Source: Chloroflexi bacterium HGW-Chloroflexi-2 (GTDB taxonomy: Bacteria; Chloroflexota; Anaerolineae; Anaerolineales; Anaerolineaceae). Taken from it: a DNA stretch of 64,000 bases. Position 1 is the stretch's first letter. The number at the start of each line of letters is the position of its first letter. The stretch spans positions 1 to 64,000 of the forward strand of contig PHBY01000001.1 in assembly GCA_002840735.1 (NCBI GenBank). Reading direction: 5' to 3'. A program made the translations under genes and the position numbers. Shown piece after piece: positions 10,217 to 20,598 of this stretch. The notes under the pieces are model-generated. The model was given only the letters and a program-made list of their open reading frames with translations, did not search any database and was not told the DNA's origin.

Positions 10217-10249
10217 ATGCGCTTCAGAAAATGAAGCGCATTTTTATTT
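10217..10249 (+). terminator. intrinsic terminator after phoU
   Basis: A perfect 10-bp stem (10217-10226 with 10232-10241), 5-nt loop, followed by TTTTTATTT. Confidence 0.85.
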
Positions 10250-10305
10250 GAATATATGATTGATTTTATGGATAATTAATGGATGTTTTAAGAAAGGAGT
10301 CTTTG

Positions 10306-11256
10306 GTGGAAACCTCCGAAAAAATCATCATAAGATCTTATGTTGCAGATTTAATTAAATCCCAGATATCTTACTTAGAGAATCAAATTGAGGGCATTGT
10401 ATATGATGGAAATATTGAATTCTTACATCATACCCGGGTCATGAGTCGAAGAATTCGTAACACTTTAACCGTTTTCTCCTCTTTTATTGGTAAAAAAAAC
10501 TCAAAAAGATGGTTTACCTCATTTAAGAAACTGACTAAATCATTAACGAAGGAAAGAGATTTGGATGTTCAGATTGCATTCCTTGAAAAGGAAATATCGA
10601 ACATTTCAGAACAAAAGTATCTGACAGGACTACAAAGATTATTACTCAGGAAACAACAACTGCGTGAAAAAAAACAAACTGGTGTAAAGCAATCAATACT
10701 GGATTTTGAAAAAGAAAAAACTTTGACAGAAATTCAATTATTTATCGATAACAATCCATTTGATACTGAAAGTTTTTCTCCACCGAATGAGTTAAAACGT
10801 TTGGGCTATTTAGAAATTGAAAAATTAACCAAAATATGTTTTTCTTATGTTCCTTTTATAACCAGCCTAGATAATACAGAAGCTTTACATAGTTTGAGAA
10901 TTGCCATGAAAAACCTGCGTTATACAACAGAATTATTTAATCCAATTTATCCCCAATTAGATTCATTTATTTCCACCATGAAAAACTTCCAGGATGATTT
11001 AGGCGAAATTCATGATTATGATGTCTGGCTGACAGACCTTGATCGCTTTTTAGATGAGGAAAAACTAAGAATCAACAAATTTTATGGTCAAACCGGTCCA
11101 TTTAACTTTATAAAACCAGGAATTACTTATCTGATCGATGAAATTAAAAACCGAAAAATTATAATTCATGAAAAATTTTTGGAAAGATGGAACGAGCAAT
11201 TTCAAAATCAATTTTGGTCAAATTTGAGAATAATTTTTGAAAACTACGAAATTTAA
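10306..11256 (+). CDS. CHAD-domain protein
   Basis: CHAD domains are helical bundles rich in conserved His/Lys/Arg that bind inorganic polyphosphate. The typical entry motif HHTRVMSRRIRNTL (His with two Arg) occurs near residue 40, and a second copy-like segment ALHSLRIAMKNLRYTTELF lies near residue 200, matching the internal duplication of the family. There is no attached CYTH phosphatase domain. I chose the GTG at 10306 because AAAGGAG lies 6 nt upstream; a nearby ATG at 10279 lacks such a site. Its position after phoU suggests a role in phosphate or polyphosphate handling. Confidence 0.82.
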   Translation: METSEKIIIRSYVADLIKSQISYLENQIEGIVYDGNIEFLHHTRVMSRRIRNTLTVFSSFIGKKNSKRWFTSFKKLTKSLTKERDLDVQIAFLEKEISNISEQKYLTGLQRLLLRKQQLREKKQTGVKQSILDFEKEKTLTEIQLFIDNNPFDTESFSPPNELKRLGYLEIEKLTKICFSYVPFITSLDNTEALHSLRIAMKNLRYTTELFNPIYPQLDSFISTMKNFQDDLGEIHDYDVWLTDLDRFLDEEKLRINKFYGQTGPFNFIKPGITYLIDEIKNRKIIIHEKFLERWNEQFQNQFWSNLRIIFENYEI

Positions 11257-11289
11257 TTCGACTTAATCACTTTTTACAAAGAGGTAAAC

Positions 11290-12369
11290 ATGAGCCAATT
11301 ACAGACTCCGATCTCACCTTTAGATCAATTGACGAAAGATTTAGCAGCAACACAAAGGGAAGTTAATGATTTACAAAGCAAAGTAAATTTGTCTTTTATT
11401 CATGATAAATTGGAAGATTTACAAACCAAAGTAAATGGTTTAAATAAACGTATTGGCGACCTTCGCCAAAAAAACTATATATTTGACACTACCCTTGAGG
11501 TAAACGCCAAGGATTTTGTTAGACGCTGGCAACCAATTTACACCACAACCAAAGTAAGGCTTAACAAGGAATTAATCCAATTAAAAGCAGATATCAAACC
11601 AATCGAACAACAGCTAGTCAAAGCCACTACCAACCTAAATAATGTTACGCTAACACGTCAAATACTCGTTCCGCTAAAAGTAAGCGTTGAAAATTTATCC
11701 CAAAAAATCTCTGCTTCTGAAGTGCTTTTGCGTGGAATGTATGATTCATTTGAGCGAGAGTTAAATTCTTTTACTAAAAATCTCCTGAATATTGAATGGA
11801 CAGTAAAAGAGTTTGAATCCTCCAATATTAAATTACTACTGCATGAATTTCTGATTATGGGGGTAAAGGCTGTTTGGACCAGAGATGGAAAAGAGGATAA
11901 AGATGACCCTGGAGGTACCCTGTATTTAACAGATCAACGCATTTTCTTCGAACAAAAAGAAGAAGTAGCGACCAAGAAATTACTTTTTATTACAAAAGAG
12001 AGAGAATTACGTCAAGAAGTACTGATCGATATTCCTGTACAAATGATCGAATCAGTTCAAACAGCAAAACAAGGAATATTTAAGAACCAGGATTTTCTAG
12101 AAATCAATTTTGCTTCTGGGTCTCAATACAATTCCGCACAATTTCATATCCACAACCAAAACTGTGAAGATTGGAAGGGATTGATAAGCAAGGTTCAATC
12201 CGGGGATTTTGATAAGAACAGAACCGAAGAAGTTGATAAAGAAGTCATTGAGAAAATAAAAAATGCACCAACCATTTGTCCACAATGTGGCGCAACGATA
12301 GCCGTGACTATTTTACGGGGAATGGAACAATATTCCTGTGAATTTTGTGGTGCCATCATCAAATTATAA
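11290..12369 (+). CDS. coiled-coil protein with C-terminal zinc ribbon, unknown
   Basis: A 359-aa soluble protein in three parts. Residues about 10-170 are heptad-rich (DLQSKVNLSFIHDKLEDLQTK) and probably coiled coil. Residues about 185-300 have a GRAM/PH-like pattern (LLHEFLIMGVKAVW, GTLYLTDQRIFFEQ, IPVQMIESVQ). The C-terminus is a zinc ribbon with two CxxC pairs (CPQCG, CEFCG). AGAGG precedes the ATG. I do not recognise the full architecture; a membrane-surface scaffold is possible but is inference. It may be co-transcribed with the CHAD gene 33 nt upstream. Confidence 0.7.
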   Translation: MSQLQTPISPLDQLTKDLAATQREVNDLQSKVNLSFIHDKLEDLQTKVNGLNKRIGDLRQKNYIFDTTLEVNAKDFVRRWQPIYTTTKVRLNKELIQLKADIKPIEQQLVKATTNLNNVTLTRQILVPLKVSVENLSQKISASEVLLRGMYDSFERELNSFTKNLLNIEWTVKEFESSNIKLLLHEFLIMGVKAVWTRDGKEDKDDPGGTLYLTDQRIFFEQKEEVATKKLLFITKERELRQEVLIDIPVQMIESVQTAKQGIFKNQDFLEINFASGSQYNSAQFHIHNQNCEDWKGLISKVQSGDFDKNRTEEVDKEVIEKIKNAPTICPQCGATIAVTILRGMEQYSCEFCGAIIKL

Positions 12370-12489
12370 AATTAATTCACCGCATTTCTTTTGATTGGCG
12401 TGCATATAAAATTCTTATTTTTTGTTAACCTTTAGCTGATAATCGAAGATTACAATAAAAAGGAATGATAAGGTTTACAGGAGTTAAGA

Positions 12490-15054
12490 ATGAACTTGGA
12501 GAAATTTACACAAAAAGCACAACAAGCTATTATCAATGCCCAGGAAATTGCACAGGAAAATAATCATCAAAATATTGAAAATATTCATCTAGTAGCTGCA
12601 TTATCCAGGCAGGACGATAGTATTGTTCCAGCTATTATTACCAAAATTGCTGGAAGTATGATTGCGATTCGAGATGAAATTGAGAATGAATTTGAAAAAC
12701 GCCCAAAAATTTATGGTGCAACTGAACAGGTTGGTCTATCTAAACCTGCGAATGACACATTAAACAGTGCAGAAAGATTTGCAAAAGGCATGAAGGATGA
12801 TTATGTTTCTACTGAACATATCTTACTTGCCCTGACAGAAAGTTCTGATGCATCTTTGTTGAAACAATTCGGTATCACCAAGGATGCAGTCTTAAAAGCC
12901 CTGGTAGATATTCGCGGCAATCAACGTGTCACCAGTCAAAACCCGGAAGACACTTATCAGGCATTAGAAAAATATGGACGTGATCTCACATCCATGGCAC
13001 GTCAGGGAAAACTAGATCCTGTAATCGGCAGAGATGAAGAGATCAGAAGAATCATTCAGATACTATCCCGGCGCAGTAAAAATAACCCGGCATTAATCGG
13101 CGAACCTGGTGTAGGCAAAACCGCCGTCGTTGAAGGTTTAGCACAGCGCATTGTCAATGGTGATGTGCCTGAAGGGTTAAAACATAAGTCTCTTTTTCAA
13201 TTGGATATGGGTGCCCTGGTTGCAGGTGCAAAATATCGAGGTGAATTCGAGGAAAGATTAAAAGCAGTCTTGAAAGAAATTCAGAATGCTGAAGGGCAAA
13301 TTATCCTTTTTATTGATGAAATGCACACCGTCATTGGAGCTGGAGCAGCTGAGGGTGCTATGGATGCCGGTAATATGTTAAAACCTATGCTGGCGCGTGG
13401 TGAGCTGCATATGATTGGTGCAACAACACTGGATGAGTACCGCAAACACGTGGAAAAAGATGCTGCGCTAGAGCGTCGGTTTCAGCCCGTCATCATCAAA
13501 GAACCTTCCGTGGAAGACACCATCAGCATTTTACGGGGATTAAAGGATCGTTATGAAGTCCACCACGGAGTAAGAATCACCGATCCGGCTGTTATCGCTG
13601 CTGCCACATTATCAAATCGCTATCTTACAGATCGCAAATTACCGGATAAAGCTATCGATCTTATCGATGAAGCAGCTGCCCGTTTAAGAACAGAAATCGA
13701 CTCCAAACCTCAAGCATTGGATGAAATAGATCGAGATATCATGCAGTTGGAAATTGAACGTCAGGCATTGTCCAAAGAAACTGATACTGCCAGTAAGGAG
13801 AGACTGAAGAAAATTGAACATGATCTTGCAAATCTACGCGAAGAATCGAGTCAATTAAGCGCTCGCTGGAATATGGAAAAAGCTGCGATATCTGATCTAA
13901 GAGAAATTAAAGAAAAGATTGAGAACACTAACCTGGAAATTGAAAAAGCAGAACGGGTTTCTGATCTTGAAAAAGCAGCACGTTTACGTTATGGAACATT
14001 AAGGGAATTATCCGAAAAACGCTCAACCGCTGAGGAAAAGTTAAAACAACTTCAAGGGGTATCAGCATTGTTAAAAGAAGAGGTGGATGCGGAAGAAATT
14101 GCAGGCGTCGTTTCCAGATGGTCAGGTATCCCTGTGACTCGTTTAATGGAAGCTGAAATGCAGCGATTAGTACACATGGAAGAAGAGCTCCATAAACGTG
14201 TTATCGGACAGAATGATGCTATCAATACCGTTTCTAACACAGTTCGCCGCGCGCGAGCAGGTTTACAGGACCCAAACCGTCCGATCGGTTCATTTATTTT
14301 CCTTGGGCCAACCGGTGTTGGAAAAACTGAACTCGCACGCGCATTAGCCGAGTTTTTGTTCAATGATGAGCGATCAATGATCCGAATAGATATGAGTGAA
14401 TACCAGGAAAGACACACTGTATCACGATTGGTTGGCGCCCCTCCTGGATATATTGGTTATGATGAAGGTGGACAGTTAACTGAAGCGGTTCGCCGGCGAC
14501 CATATAGCGTTGTCCTGTTTGATGAAATTGAAAAGGCACATCCTGAGGTTTTCAATATTCTACTTCAGTTATTGGATGATGGCCGATTGACCGATGGGCA
14601 CGGTAGAACAGTTGATTTTAAAAACACAGTGGTGATCATGACCAGCAATTTAGGTGGTGGAATCTGGTACCAGGAAGACAACATCAGCATGGAGAAGATT
14701 CATGAAATTCTCCAGAATCACTTCCGTCCAGAATTCCTGAATAGAATCGATGAAATAATTACCTTCCATCGGTTGACCCGGGATGACTTGAAGCAAATTA
14801 TCAAAATCCAATTAGGTATCTTAACTGAAAGATTGAAAGATAGAGGATTAACCATTACGCTTCAGCCAGAAGTTCTGGAATATCTTGCTGAGGTCGGTTA
14901 TGATCCTGATTTTGGAGCTCGCCCACTGAAAAGGTCTATTCAGCGAGAAATCATGGATCCTTTAGCGATTAAATTGCTCACGTCCGAAATAAAGGATGGG
15001 CAAGAAGTTGTTGTGTCAAAGGATTCTAATAACCTTGTATTTGAAGCAAAATGA
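12490..15054 (+). CDS. clpB: ATP-dependent disaggregase ClpB
   Basis: Hexameric AAA+ chaperone that, with DnaK, extracts polypeptides from aggregates. The order is complete: Clp_N repeats (about 1-145), first AAA domain with Walker A GEPGVGKT and Walker B ILFIDE, a long coiled-coil middle domain (about 400-520) that separates ClpB from ClpA/ClpX, second AAA domain with GPTGVGKTE and VVLFDE, and the C-terminal D2 small domain. 854 aa is normal. CAGGAG precedes the ATG. No CIRCE element is visible upstream. Confidence 0.97.
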   Translation: MNLEKFTQKAQQAIINAQEIAQENNHQNIENIHLVAALSRQDDSIVPAIITKIAGSMIAIRDEIENEFEKRPKIYGATEQVGLSKPANDTLNSAERFAKGMKDDYVSTEHILLALTESSDASLLKQFGITKDAVLKALVDIRGNQRVTSQNPEDTYQALEKYGRDLTSMARQGKLDPVIGRDEEIRRIIQILSRRSKNNPALIGEPGVGKTAVVEGLAQRIVNGDVPEGLKHKSLFQLDMGALVAGAKYRGEFEERLKAVLKEIQNAEGQIILFIDEMHTVIGAGAAEGAMDAGNMLKPMLARGELHMIGATTLDEYRKHVEKDAALERRFQPVIIKEPSVEDTISILRGLKDRYEVHHGVRITDPAVIAAATLSNRYLTDRKLPDKAIDLIDEAAARLRTEIDSKPQALDEIDRDIMQLEIERQALSKETDTASKERLKKIEHDLANLREESSQLSARWNMEKAAISDLREIKEKIENTNLEIEKAERVSDLEKAARLRYGTLRELSEKRSTAEEKLKQLQGVSALLKEEVDAEEIAGVVSRWSGIPVTRLMEAEMQRLVHMEEELHKRVIGQNDAINTVSNTVRRARAGLQDPNRPIGSFIFLGPTGVGKTELARALAEFLFNDERSMIRIDMSEYQERHTVSRLVGAPPGYIGYDEGGQLTEAVRRRPYSVVLFDEIEKAHPEVFNILLQLLDDGRLTDGHGRTVDFKNTVVIMTSNLGGGIWYQEDNISMEKIHEILQNHFRPEFLNRIDEIITFHRLTRDDLKQIIKIQLGILTERLKDRGLTITLQPEVLEYLAEVGYDPDFGARPLKRSIQREIMDPLAIKLLTSEIKDGQEVVVSKDSNNLVFEAK

Positions 15055-15101
15055 AATTTTACTGAAGTAGAAAGGGAAAATAAAGTTCCAGTTCTACTCA
15101 T

Positions 15102-15962
15102 TTAAATCCCTTGAAAAAGGTCTTTTTCTATTTTTTCAGCAGAAAAAGGTTCAGGGAATGCTCTCATGAATCGATCTTTACTTCCTAAAATCCTTTGAAG
15201 CCAACCCATCAATCCACCACTCACCCGACTTCCACCCTGGCTGGAATGGCAGGCAGACGCTTCATCACGTCGTTTAGCTACCTTGGTGTAATTAATAATT
15301 GCGTGCGTTGGAAAATGTACTTCCGCAATCGAAACAAGATCGATATCTTTATTTTTTCCAAATTTTCTGGGATCTTTTCCAACCAGGCGCAATAATTGGA
15401 CTGCCCATCTCAGAAAATCTTTAGGAATACTATGAAAATACAATTTCTTAATCTGATACGGTTGTTGATTTAGCTGATCCTGATAAGTTGGATCTGCAGA
15501 AAGTTTAAAAGCCTTGACAGTCGCTTCATGAATTTTTATGTGATCTGGGTGCCGGTACCCACCAATTGGATCAAAAGTAATCACAACATCAGGTTGAACC
15601 CGGCGAATAATCTGGACAACTTCCTCAGCAACTTTCTCAAAATTTGCTGAAAAAAAAGAATCAGGATGATGATTGTGTTCTGATCCAGCCATACCAGAAT
15701 CACGATAATTCAGAAAAATTACTTCTTTTATCCCCAAATTTTTTGCAGCACAGCGCAGTTCATATTCCCTTCTTTCAGCCGGTGAATTAAATCCCTGTAA
15801 GAATTCTTCATCCATTTCCCCCACTTCTCCCCGTGTTGCACAAATCAGGTATACATCCACACCTTCATCTGCGTATTTTGCCAGTGTGCCACCCATGCCA
15901 AATGTTTCATCATCAGGATGAGCCAAAACCGCCATCAAAGATAAATTTTTATTTAATTCCAT
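15102..15962 (-). CDS. PIG-L family N-acetylglucosaminyl deacetylase
   Basis: Zinc-dependent deacetylase of the LmbE/PIG-L family, 286 aa. The metal-binding AHPDDETFGMGG motif is at residues about 14-25, and the second His-containing motif GGYRHPDHIKIHEA follows near residue 134. Family members deacetylate GlcNAc conjugates in mycothiol or bacillithiol synthesis, or chitooligosaccharides; the substrate here cannot be read. It is separated from the MoeB-like gene by 15 nt on the same strand. Two further PIG-L enzymes occur at 35197 and 51106. Confidence 0.88.
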   Translation of the reverse strand: MELNKNLSLMAVLAHPDDETFGMGGTLAKYADEGVDVYLICATRGEVGEMDEEFLQGFNSPAERREYELRCAAKNLGIKEVIFLNYRDSGMAGSEHNHHPDSFFSANFEKVAEEVVQIIRRVQPDVVITFDPIGGYRHPDHIKIHEATVKAFKLSADPTYQDQLNQQPYQIKKLYFHSIPKDFLRWAVQLLRLVGKDPRKFGKNKDIDLVSIAEVHFPTHAIINYTKVAKRRDEASACHSSQGGSRVSGGLMGWLQRILGSKDRFMRAFPEPFSAEKIEKDLFQGI

Positions 15963-15977
15963 TCAATTGCTCAATTC

Positions 15978-17120
15978 TTAGTATAAAAAAGATTCTGGAT
16001 CAATTTCCCTTACCCAGGCATTTGTTCCACCAATGAGGTTAAATATATTCTGAAATCCTGAATTCCTCAGTTTTTGTACAACTCTACCTGATCGGATTCC
16101 ATTGCGACAATAAAATACAACGGGAACATTTCCGTCTGTAAACATTTCAGAATTGATTCGCTCATAAGGAATGTTCTCACTATTAGGAATTAGAACGACT
16201 TCACGCTCAATCGAATCACGAACATCAATCAGGCGAATATTATTTCCTGAGTCAATTGATGCCTTTAATTGTTGGACGCTCCATCCCCACTCCTCTGGAG
16301 AAGGGGTTTCCTGATCATGGATTTCACAAAAGAATTCTGTATCCTGTAAGGTTAAAATATCTGGATGTGTGCCACAGATTTTACAATTGGGATTCTTTCG
16401 TAATTGTATGGTTTGTATGGAAAGATCAATTGCATCATAAAGATACAATTTTCCAAAGGGATTGCTATCCAACCCCAGTATGAGTTTAATTACTTCTGTA
16501 GCCTGAAATGTTCCAACAGTGCCGGGTAAAACGCCAAAAACACCACCTTCACCGCAGCTTGGAACAACACCTGGAGGAGGAGGTGTCGGGAATACACAAC
16601 GGTAACAAGGTCCTTGTTGTGCATCAAATACACTTACCTGACCCTCAAAACGAAAAATTGATCCATATACATAGGTTTTTTTGTGAAAAACACAATAATC
16701 ATTTAATAAATATCGGGTGCTGAAGTTGTCACTTCCATCCACGATGATCTGGTAATTTTGACCAATTCTTTCAACATTTTCAGCGGTTAACATTTCATTG
16801 AATGTTTCAACTTTAACAAATGGGTTCAAATCCTCAAGATATTGTTTGGCTGAAGCAACTTTTGGAATGCCAATCTTTTTTGTAGAGTGAATGACTTGCC
16901 GTTGTAAATTTGAATCCTCTACGACATCATAATCAACCAGCCCAATCGTTCCTACCCCAGCAGCAGCCAGATACAATGAAATAGGTGATCCCAATCCCCC
17001 CGTTCCAACAATCAACACATTAGCATCTTTTAATTTTTGTTGCCCTGATAATCCTACTTGAGGAATCAGTAAATGTCGTGAATATCTTAAAACTTCTTGT
17101 TGACTCAGTTTTTGTGTCAT
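15978..17120 (-). CDS. MoeB/ThiF-type adenylyltransferase with C-terminal rhodanese domain
   Basis: Activates the C-terminal glycine of a ubiquitin-like sulfur carrier (MoaD/ThiS type) by adenylation and can then supply sulfur. The E1-like domain shows GTGGLGSPISLYLAAAGVG (nucleotide binding), the DSNLQRQVIHS segment, CYRCVFP and KICG (the two zinc-binding CxxC pairs). The last about 100 residues are a rhodanese domain with active-site loop YCRNGIRSG. 380 aa fits MoeZ/MoeBR proteins. GGAG precedes the ATG. A molybdenum hydroxylase in this window (30349) would need molybdopterin, for which this is one candidate sulfurylation gene. Confidence 0.9.
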   Translation of the reverse strand: MTQKLSQQEVLRYSRHLLIPQVGLSGQQKLKDANVLIVGTGGLGSPISLYLAAAGVGTIGLVDYDVVEDSNLQRQVIHSTKKIGIPKVASAKQYLEDLNPFVKVETFNEMLTAENVERIGQNYQIIVDGSDNFSTRYLLNDYCVFHKKTYVYGSIFRFEGQVSVFDAQQGPCYRCVFPTPPPPGVVPSCGEGGVFGVLPGTVGTFQATEVIKLILGLDSNPFGKLYLYDAIDLSIQTIQLRKNPNCKICGTHPDILTLQDTEFFCEIHDQETPSPEEWGWSVQQLKASIDSGNNIRLIDVRDSIEREVVLIPNSENIPYERINSEMFTDGNVPVVFYCRNGIRSGRVVQKLRNSGFQNIFNLIGGTNAWVREIDPESFLY

Positions 17121-17197
17121 ATTTATCTCCGCATAGAATCATACCAAAATAATTACCAATTTCAAACAGAACATAGGATGTTTCCAGATTTAGAAAA

Positions 17198-17212
17198 TGA
17201 TAAAATGAAATT
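17198..17212 (+). promoter_or_regulatory. extended -10 of a leaderless transcript
   Basis: TGATAAAAT ends 6 nt before the start codon of the DHH/CBS/nucleotidyltransferase gene. No ribosome-binding site is present. Position may be off by one base. Confidence 0.45.
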
Positions 17213-19864
17213 ATGGATATTATTCTGACTCATGAACAAGCAGATTTCGATGCCATTGCAGCATTAACAGCTGCGGCATTACTGGATGCAAATGCAATTG
17301 CAATCCTGCCAAATCGAATTAACCGAAATGTGCGTGCATTTCTGGATCTTTGCGGAAATGAGTTACCGCTTCATCAATATAAAGATATTTCTCCCATCAA
17401 AATTGACCACATTACACTCGTGGACACGCAAGCATTGGTCACCTTGAAAGGGATTTCAAAAAATACGACAGTTCATGTCATCGATCATCACCAAAAGAAA
17501 AAAGATTTACCCGAAAAATGGACAACCGTTTTTGAAAGTACCGGTAGTTGCACAACGATTTTGGTGGAGGAACTGAAAAAGAGAAATGGTACACTTTCTA
17601 TCTTCCTATCAACCTTATTTTTGCTTGGAATTTATGAAGACACCGGGTCTTTATCTTATGCCAACACGACACCAAAAGATTTACATGCTGCTGCTTACTT
17701 AATTGAAAAAGGTGCAAGTCTGGCAATAGCAAATCAATATCTCAATCCTCCATTGTCTGATCAACAACGAGCTGTTTACGATCGCTTACTGATGCGCACC
17801 CAACATTTCGATATCCACGGAAATAGAATTGTAACTGCAATGGCAGATGCCAGTGACCTGGATGAGGAGATTTCCAGCATTGCACACAAAATAAGGGATT
17901 TATTGGACCCTGAAGCTTTATTTTTATTGGTGAAATCTCAGGAAGGGCTGCGATTAATTGCCAGGTCAACCACCGACCAGATAAACGTTGGCAAAATTGC
18001 TCAACAATTTGGTGGTGGCGGCCATCCCAGAGCAGCTGCTGCTTTAATCCAGGTAGATGATGGAGAACCTCGCATTGAGAATATTTACACACAATTAATT
18101 GAAAAGCTACACGAATTTGTGGAACCAGCAATTTCAGCTGCTCAAATTATGTCCAAACAACCCTTGCTTATCACCCCGCAAACAAGTGCTGAGGAAGCGT
18201 CCCTCCTGATGAAACGCTATGGATATGAAGGATACCCTGTAGTTTCCGACGGGAAAATTGTTGGATTACTCAACAGCCGTAGCGTGGAACGATCTATTTC
18301 ACATAAGATGAATTTAACTGCTGCCAGTCTGATGGATTCAGGTGAAATTTTTGTTGAGTTAAAGGATTCTCTCGACAAAGTGCAACAGATTATGACAGAA
18401 TCTGGCTGGGGTCAAATCCCGGTACTGGATAAGAACAACGGTTCAATTGTAGGGATCATTACAAGAACAGATTTATTGAAAGCCATCGGTAAACCAAAAA
18501 CTACATTTGTGGATAGAAAGAACTTGTCTACTAAGCTGAATTCGGCCCTTCCTAAAGGGCATATCGCTCTCTTGAATCTGATCGCGAAACATGCCCAACA
18601 ACAAAAAACAGCAATTTATATTGTAGGAGGATTTGTCAGGGATCTTATTCTGAGCCGTCCTTCATTAGACTTTGATCTTGTTGTTGAAGGTGATGCTATT
18701 CAATTTACCCAGAGTTTATTAAAACAGTTTGGTGGTAAAGTCAACACCCATAAACGTTTTGGAACAGCTAAATGGCAAATATCCGATATTCATCAAAATT
18801 TAAGGGGAGATTATCCAGAATTTTCAGATGTAGATTTTTTTGACTTGCCAGAAACCCTTGATCTTATCAGTGCACGTACTGAGTTTTATGATTTTCCAAC
18901 TGCTCTTCCTCAAGTAGAACAAAGTAGTATTAAACTGGATTTGCATCGCAGAGATTTCACCATTAATACATTGGCCCTCAGATTGGATGGAAACCATTAT
19001 GGAGAATTGTATGATTACTGGGGTGGATATGAAGATCTTGACTCAGGCTTGATCAAAGTGTTGCATTCATTATCATTTGTCGATGACCCAACCAGGTTGA
19101 TACGGGCGATTCGTTTTGAACAAAGGTTTAATTTTCGGATTGAGGATCGAACGTTTCAATTAATGGAAGAAGCCAGAGATTTAATCAATCAGGTTTCAGG
19201 TGACAGATTAAGACACGAATTGAATCTGATCCTTTCCGAATCAGATCCGAAGCCCGCCTTACTTCGCTTACAGGAGTTAAATCTCCTGAAAGAAATTCAT
19301 CCGAATTTAAGCATCAATTCGGAAATTATTGAAAAAATGGTAAAAATATTAAAATTGCCAATTGATTCGATCTGGCAAATTTCGCCTTTCAATGGGACTA
19401 CAAAGATCAATATTAATCTGGCTTTCATCACCTGGTTCATGAATCTAGATACGAATCCCCGGTTAATCTGTAAGAGGTTACGTATGCCAGCGATCGTTAC
19501 AGAGTCCAGTATAAAAGGCCAGCAGTCACTAAAAATGATACTTAAATTGGTAAATAAGAAACCGAGCGAAATCACTGAGTACCTGGATTCCTTATCACCA
19601 TATGTTCTTTTTATCCTTTACCATACAATTGAAGACCATAATATTTGTGAACTGATTTTTAAATATATTTCTCATTGGAAAAAAGTAAAACCATTCACCA
19701 GCGGAGAAGATTTACAAAAAATGGGGATCACACCTGGTCCAGTTTATAAGCTAATTCTTTCCCGGCTACGCAGAGCCTGGTTAGATGAGGAAATTCGTTC
19801 CATCGAACATGAAAATATTTTTTTGGATGAAGTGATTGCTTCATTAATTGAACATGAAAAGTGA
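17213..19864 (+). CDS. DHH phosphoesterase - CBS pair - tRNA nucleotidyltransferase fusion
   Basis: An 883-aa multidomain protein. Residues about 1-300 are a DHH/DHHA1 phosphoesterase (ILTHEQADFDAIAA, TLVDTQ, HVIDHHQ, GGGGHPRAAAA). Residues about 310-430 are two CBS domains. Residues about 450-870 are a class II poly(A) polymerase/CCA-type nucleotidyltransferase: GGFVRDLIL, the catalytic DFDLVVEGDA, RRDFTINTLA and the RLIRAIRFEQRF neck helix. This architecture matches A-adding or CCA-adding enzymes of bacteria with split CCA synthesis. It likely matures or repairs tRNA 3' ends. Both tRNAs in this window lack an encoded CCA, so such an activity is needed. Confidence 0.9.
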   Translation: MDIILTHEQADFDAIAALTAAALLDANAIAILPNRINRNVRAFLDLCGNELPLHQYKDISPIKIDHITLVDTQALVTLKGISKNTTVHVIDHHQKKKDLPEKWTTVFESTGSCTTILVEELKKRNGTLSIFLSTLFLLGIYEDTGSLSYANTTPKDLHAAAYLIEKGASLAIANQYLNPPLSDQQRAVYDRLLMRTQHFDIHGNRIVTAMADASDLDEEISSIAHKIRDLLDPEALFLLVKSQEGLRLIARSTTDQINVGKIAQQFGGGGHPRAAAALIQVDDGEPRIENIYTQLIEKLHEFVEPAISAAQIMSKQPLLITPQTSAEEASLLMKRYGYEGYPVVSDGKIVGLLNSRSVERSISHKMNLTAASLMDSGEIFVELKDSLDKVQQIMTESGWGQIPVLDKNNGSIVGIITRTDLLKAIGKPKTTFVDRKNLSTKLNSALPKGHIALLNLIAKHAQQQKTAIYIVGGFVRDLILSRPSLDFDLVVEGDAIQFTQSLLKQFGGKVNTHKRFGTAKWQISDIHQNLRGDYPEFSDVDFFDLPETLDLISARTEFYDFPTALPQVEQSSIKLDLHRRDFTINTLALRLDGNHYGELYDYWGGYEDLDSGLIKVLHSLSFVDDPTRLIRAIRFEQRFNFRIEDRTFQLMEEARDLINQVSGDRLRHELNLILSESDPKPALLRLQELNLLKEIHPNLSINSEIIEKMVKILKLPIDSIWQISPFNGTTKININLAFITWFMNLDTNPRLICKRLRMPAIVTESSIKGQQSLKMILKLVNKKPSEITEYLDSLSPYVLFILYHTIEDHNICELIFKYISHWKKVKPFTSGEDLQKMGITPGPVYKLILSRLRRAWLDEEIRSIEHENIFLDEVIASLIEHEK

Positions 19865-20405
19865 GTTGATCCACACAAATCAATCAGAATCATTTTTATG
19901 GATAAACAAAGTCATTATCCGCCATTTAATTTTTTCTGATTTACCTCAATTGGAATGGAACGGAGAATATCAACATCTTCGTCAGGTTTATTTGAATGCA
20001 TATAAAAATAGAAACCAGGGAAAAAATGTTCTCTGGGTTGCAGATCTTCCTCAGGTTGGTGTCATCGGTCAGGTTTTTATACAACTCAATTCAGTAAGGA
20101 AAGATCTTGCGGATGGTTTTTTCAGCGCATATTTATATGCATTCAGAATTAAACCTGAATTTAGAAACACAGGATTGGGATCCCGAATGATCGGAGTAGT
20201 TGAAAAAGATCTGGTAAAGCGAAATTTTCGTGAAATTACACTAAATGTCGCAAAAACAAATAATCGAGCAATTCACCTATATGAAAGATTAGGATTTGAG
20301 ATTGTTGGGTCTGAACCAGGAGAATGGTCTTATCGCGATCATAATAACAAATTACAGAATGTAAGCGAACCTGCCTGGAAAATGGTGAAATCGATTTCTC
20401 AATGA
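19854..20405 (+). CDS. GNAT-family N-acetyltransferase
   Basis: A 183-aa GCN5-related acetyltransferase. Acetyl-CoA motif A is visible as RIKPEFRNTGLGSRMIGVVE, followed by the ITLNVAKTNNRAIHLYERLGF segment diagnostic of the fold. The ATG at 19854 overlaps the end of the upstream fusion gene by 11 nt; a TTG two codons earlier is also possible. The substrate is unknown; the RimI-like motif spacing fits protein or small-molecule acetylation. Confidence 0.85.
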   Translation: MKSELIHTNQSESFLWINKVIIRHLIFSDLPQLEWNGEYQHLRQVYLNAYKNRNQGKNVLWVADLPQVGVIGQVFIQLNSVRKDLADGFFSAYLYAFRIKPEFRNTGLGSRMIGVVEKDLVKRNFREITLNVAKTNNRAIHLYERLGFEIVGSEPGEWSYRDHNNKLQNVSEPAWKMVKSISQ

Positions 20406-20485
20406 TTTCTTTCTTCATTCCTTCATTATTAATTCCTAAAGTCATAGATTTTTCCACGAAGTCACTCGAAGAATCTGCTTATCAC

Positions 20486-20494
20486 TGATATAAT
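20486..20494 (+). promoter_or_regulatory. extended -10 promoter of the EF-G-like gene
   Basis: TGATATAAT is a perfect extended -10. It would give an mRNA leader of about 98 nt before the ATG at 20599. Confidence 0.5.
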
Positions 20495-20598
20495 AATGAC
20501 GTTTTGAGTGAATACCTTGACAATCTGCCTTTTTAACCATCATAATGATTGGTTTGAGAGGTTAGTTAGAAAATTATATTTTTAGAAGGGTTAGGTTC

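Noticed and set aside
12370-12489. CIRCE or other heat-shock operator upstream of clpB
   Set aside because: No TTAGCACTC-N9-GAGTGCTAA or similar palindrome is present in the gap.
17742-18131. A 129-codon minus-strand frame inside the DHH/CBS/nucleotidyltransferase gene
   Set aside because: An antisense shadow; it would lie across the conserved DHHA1 motif.
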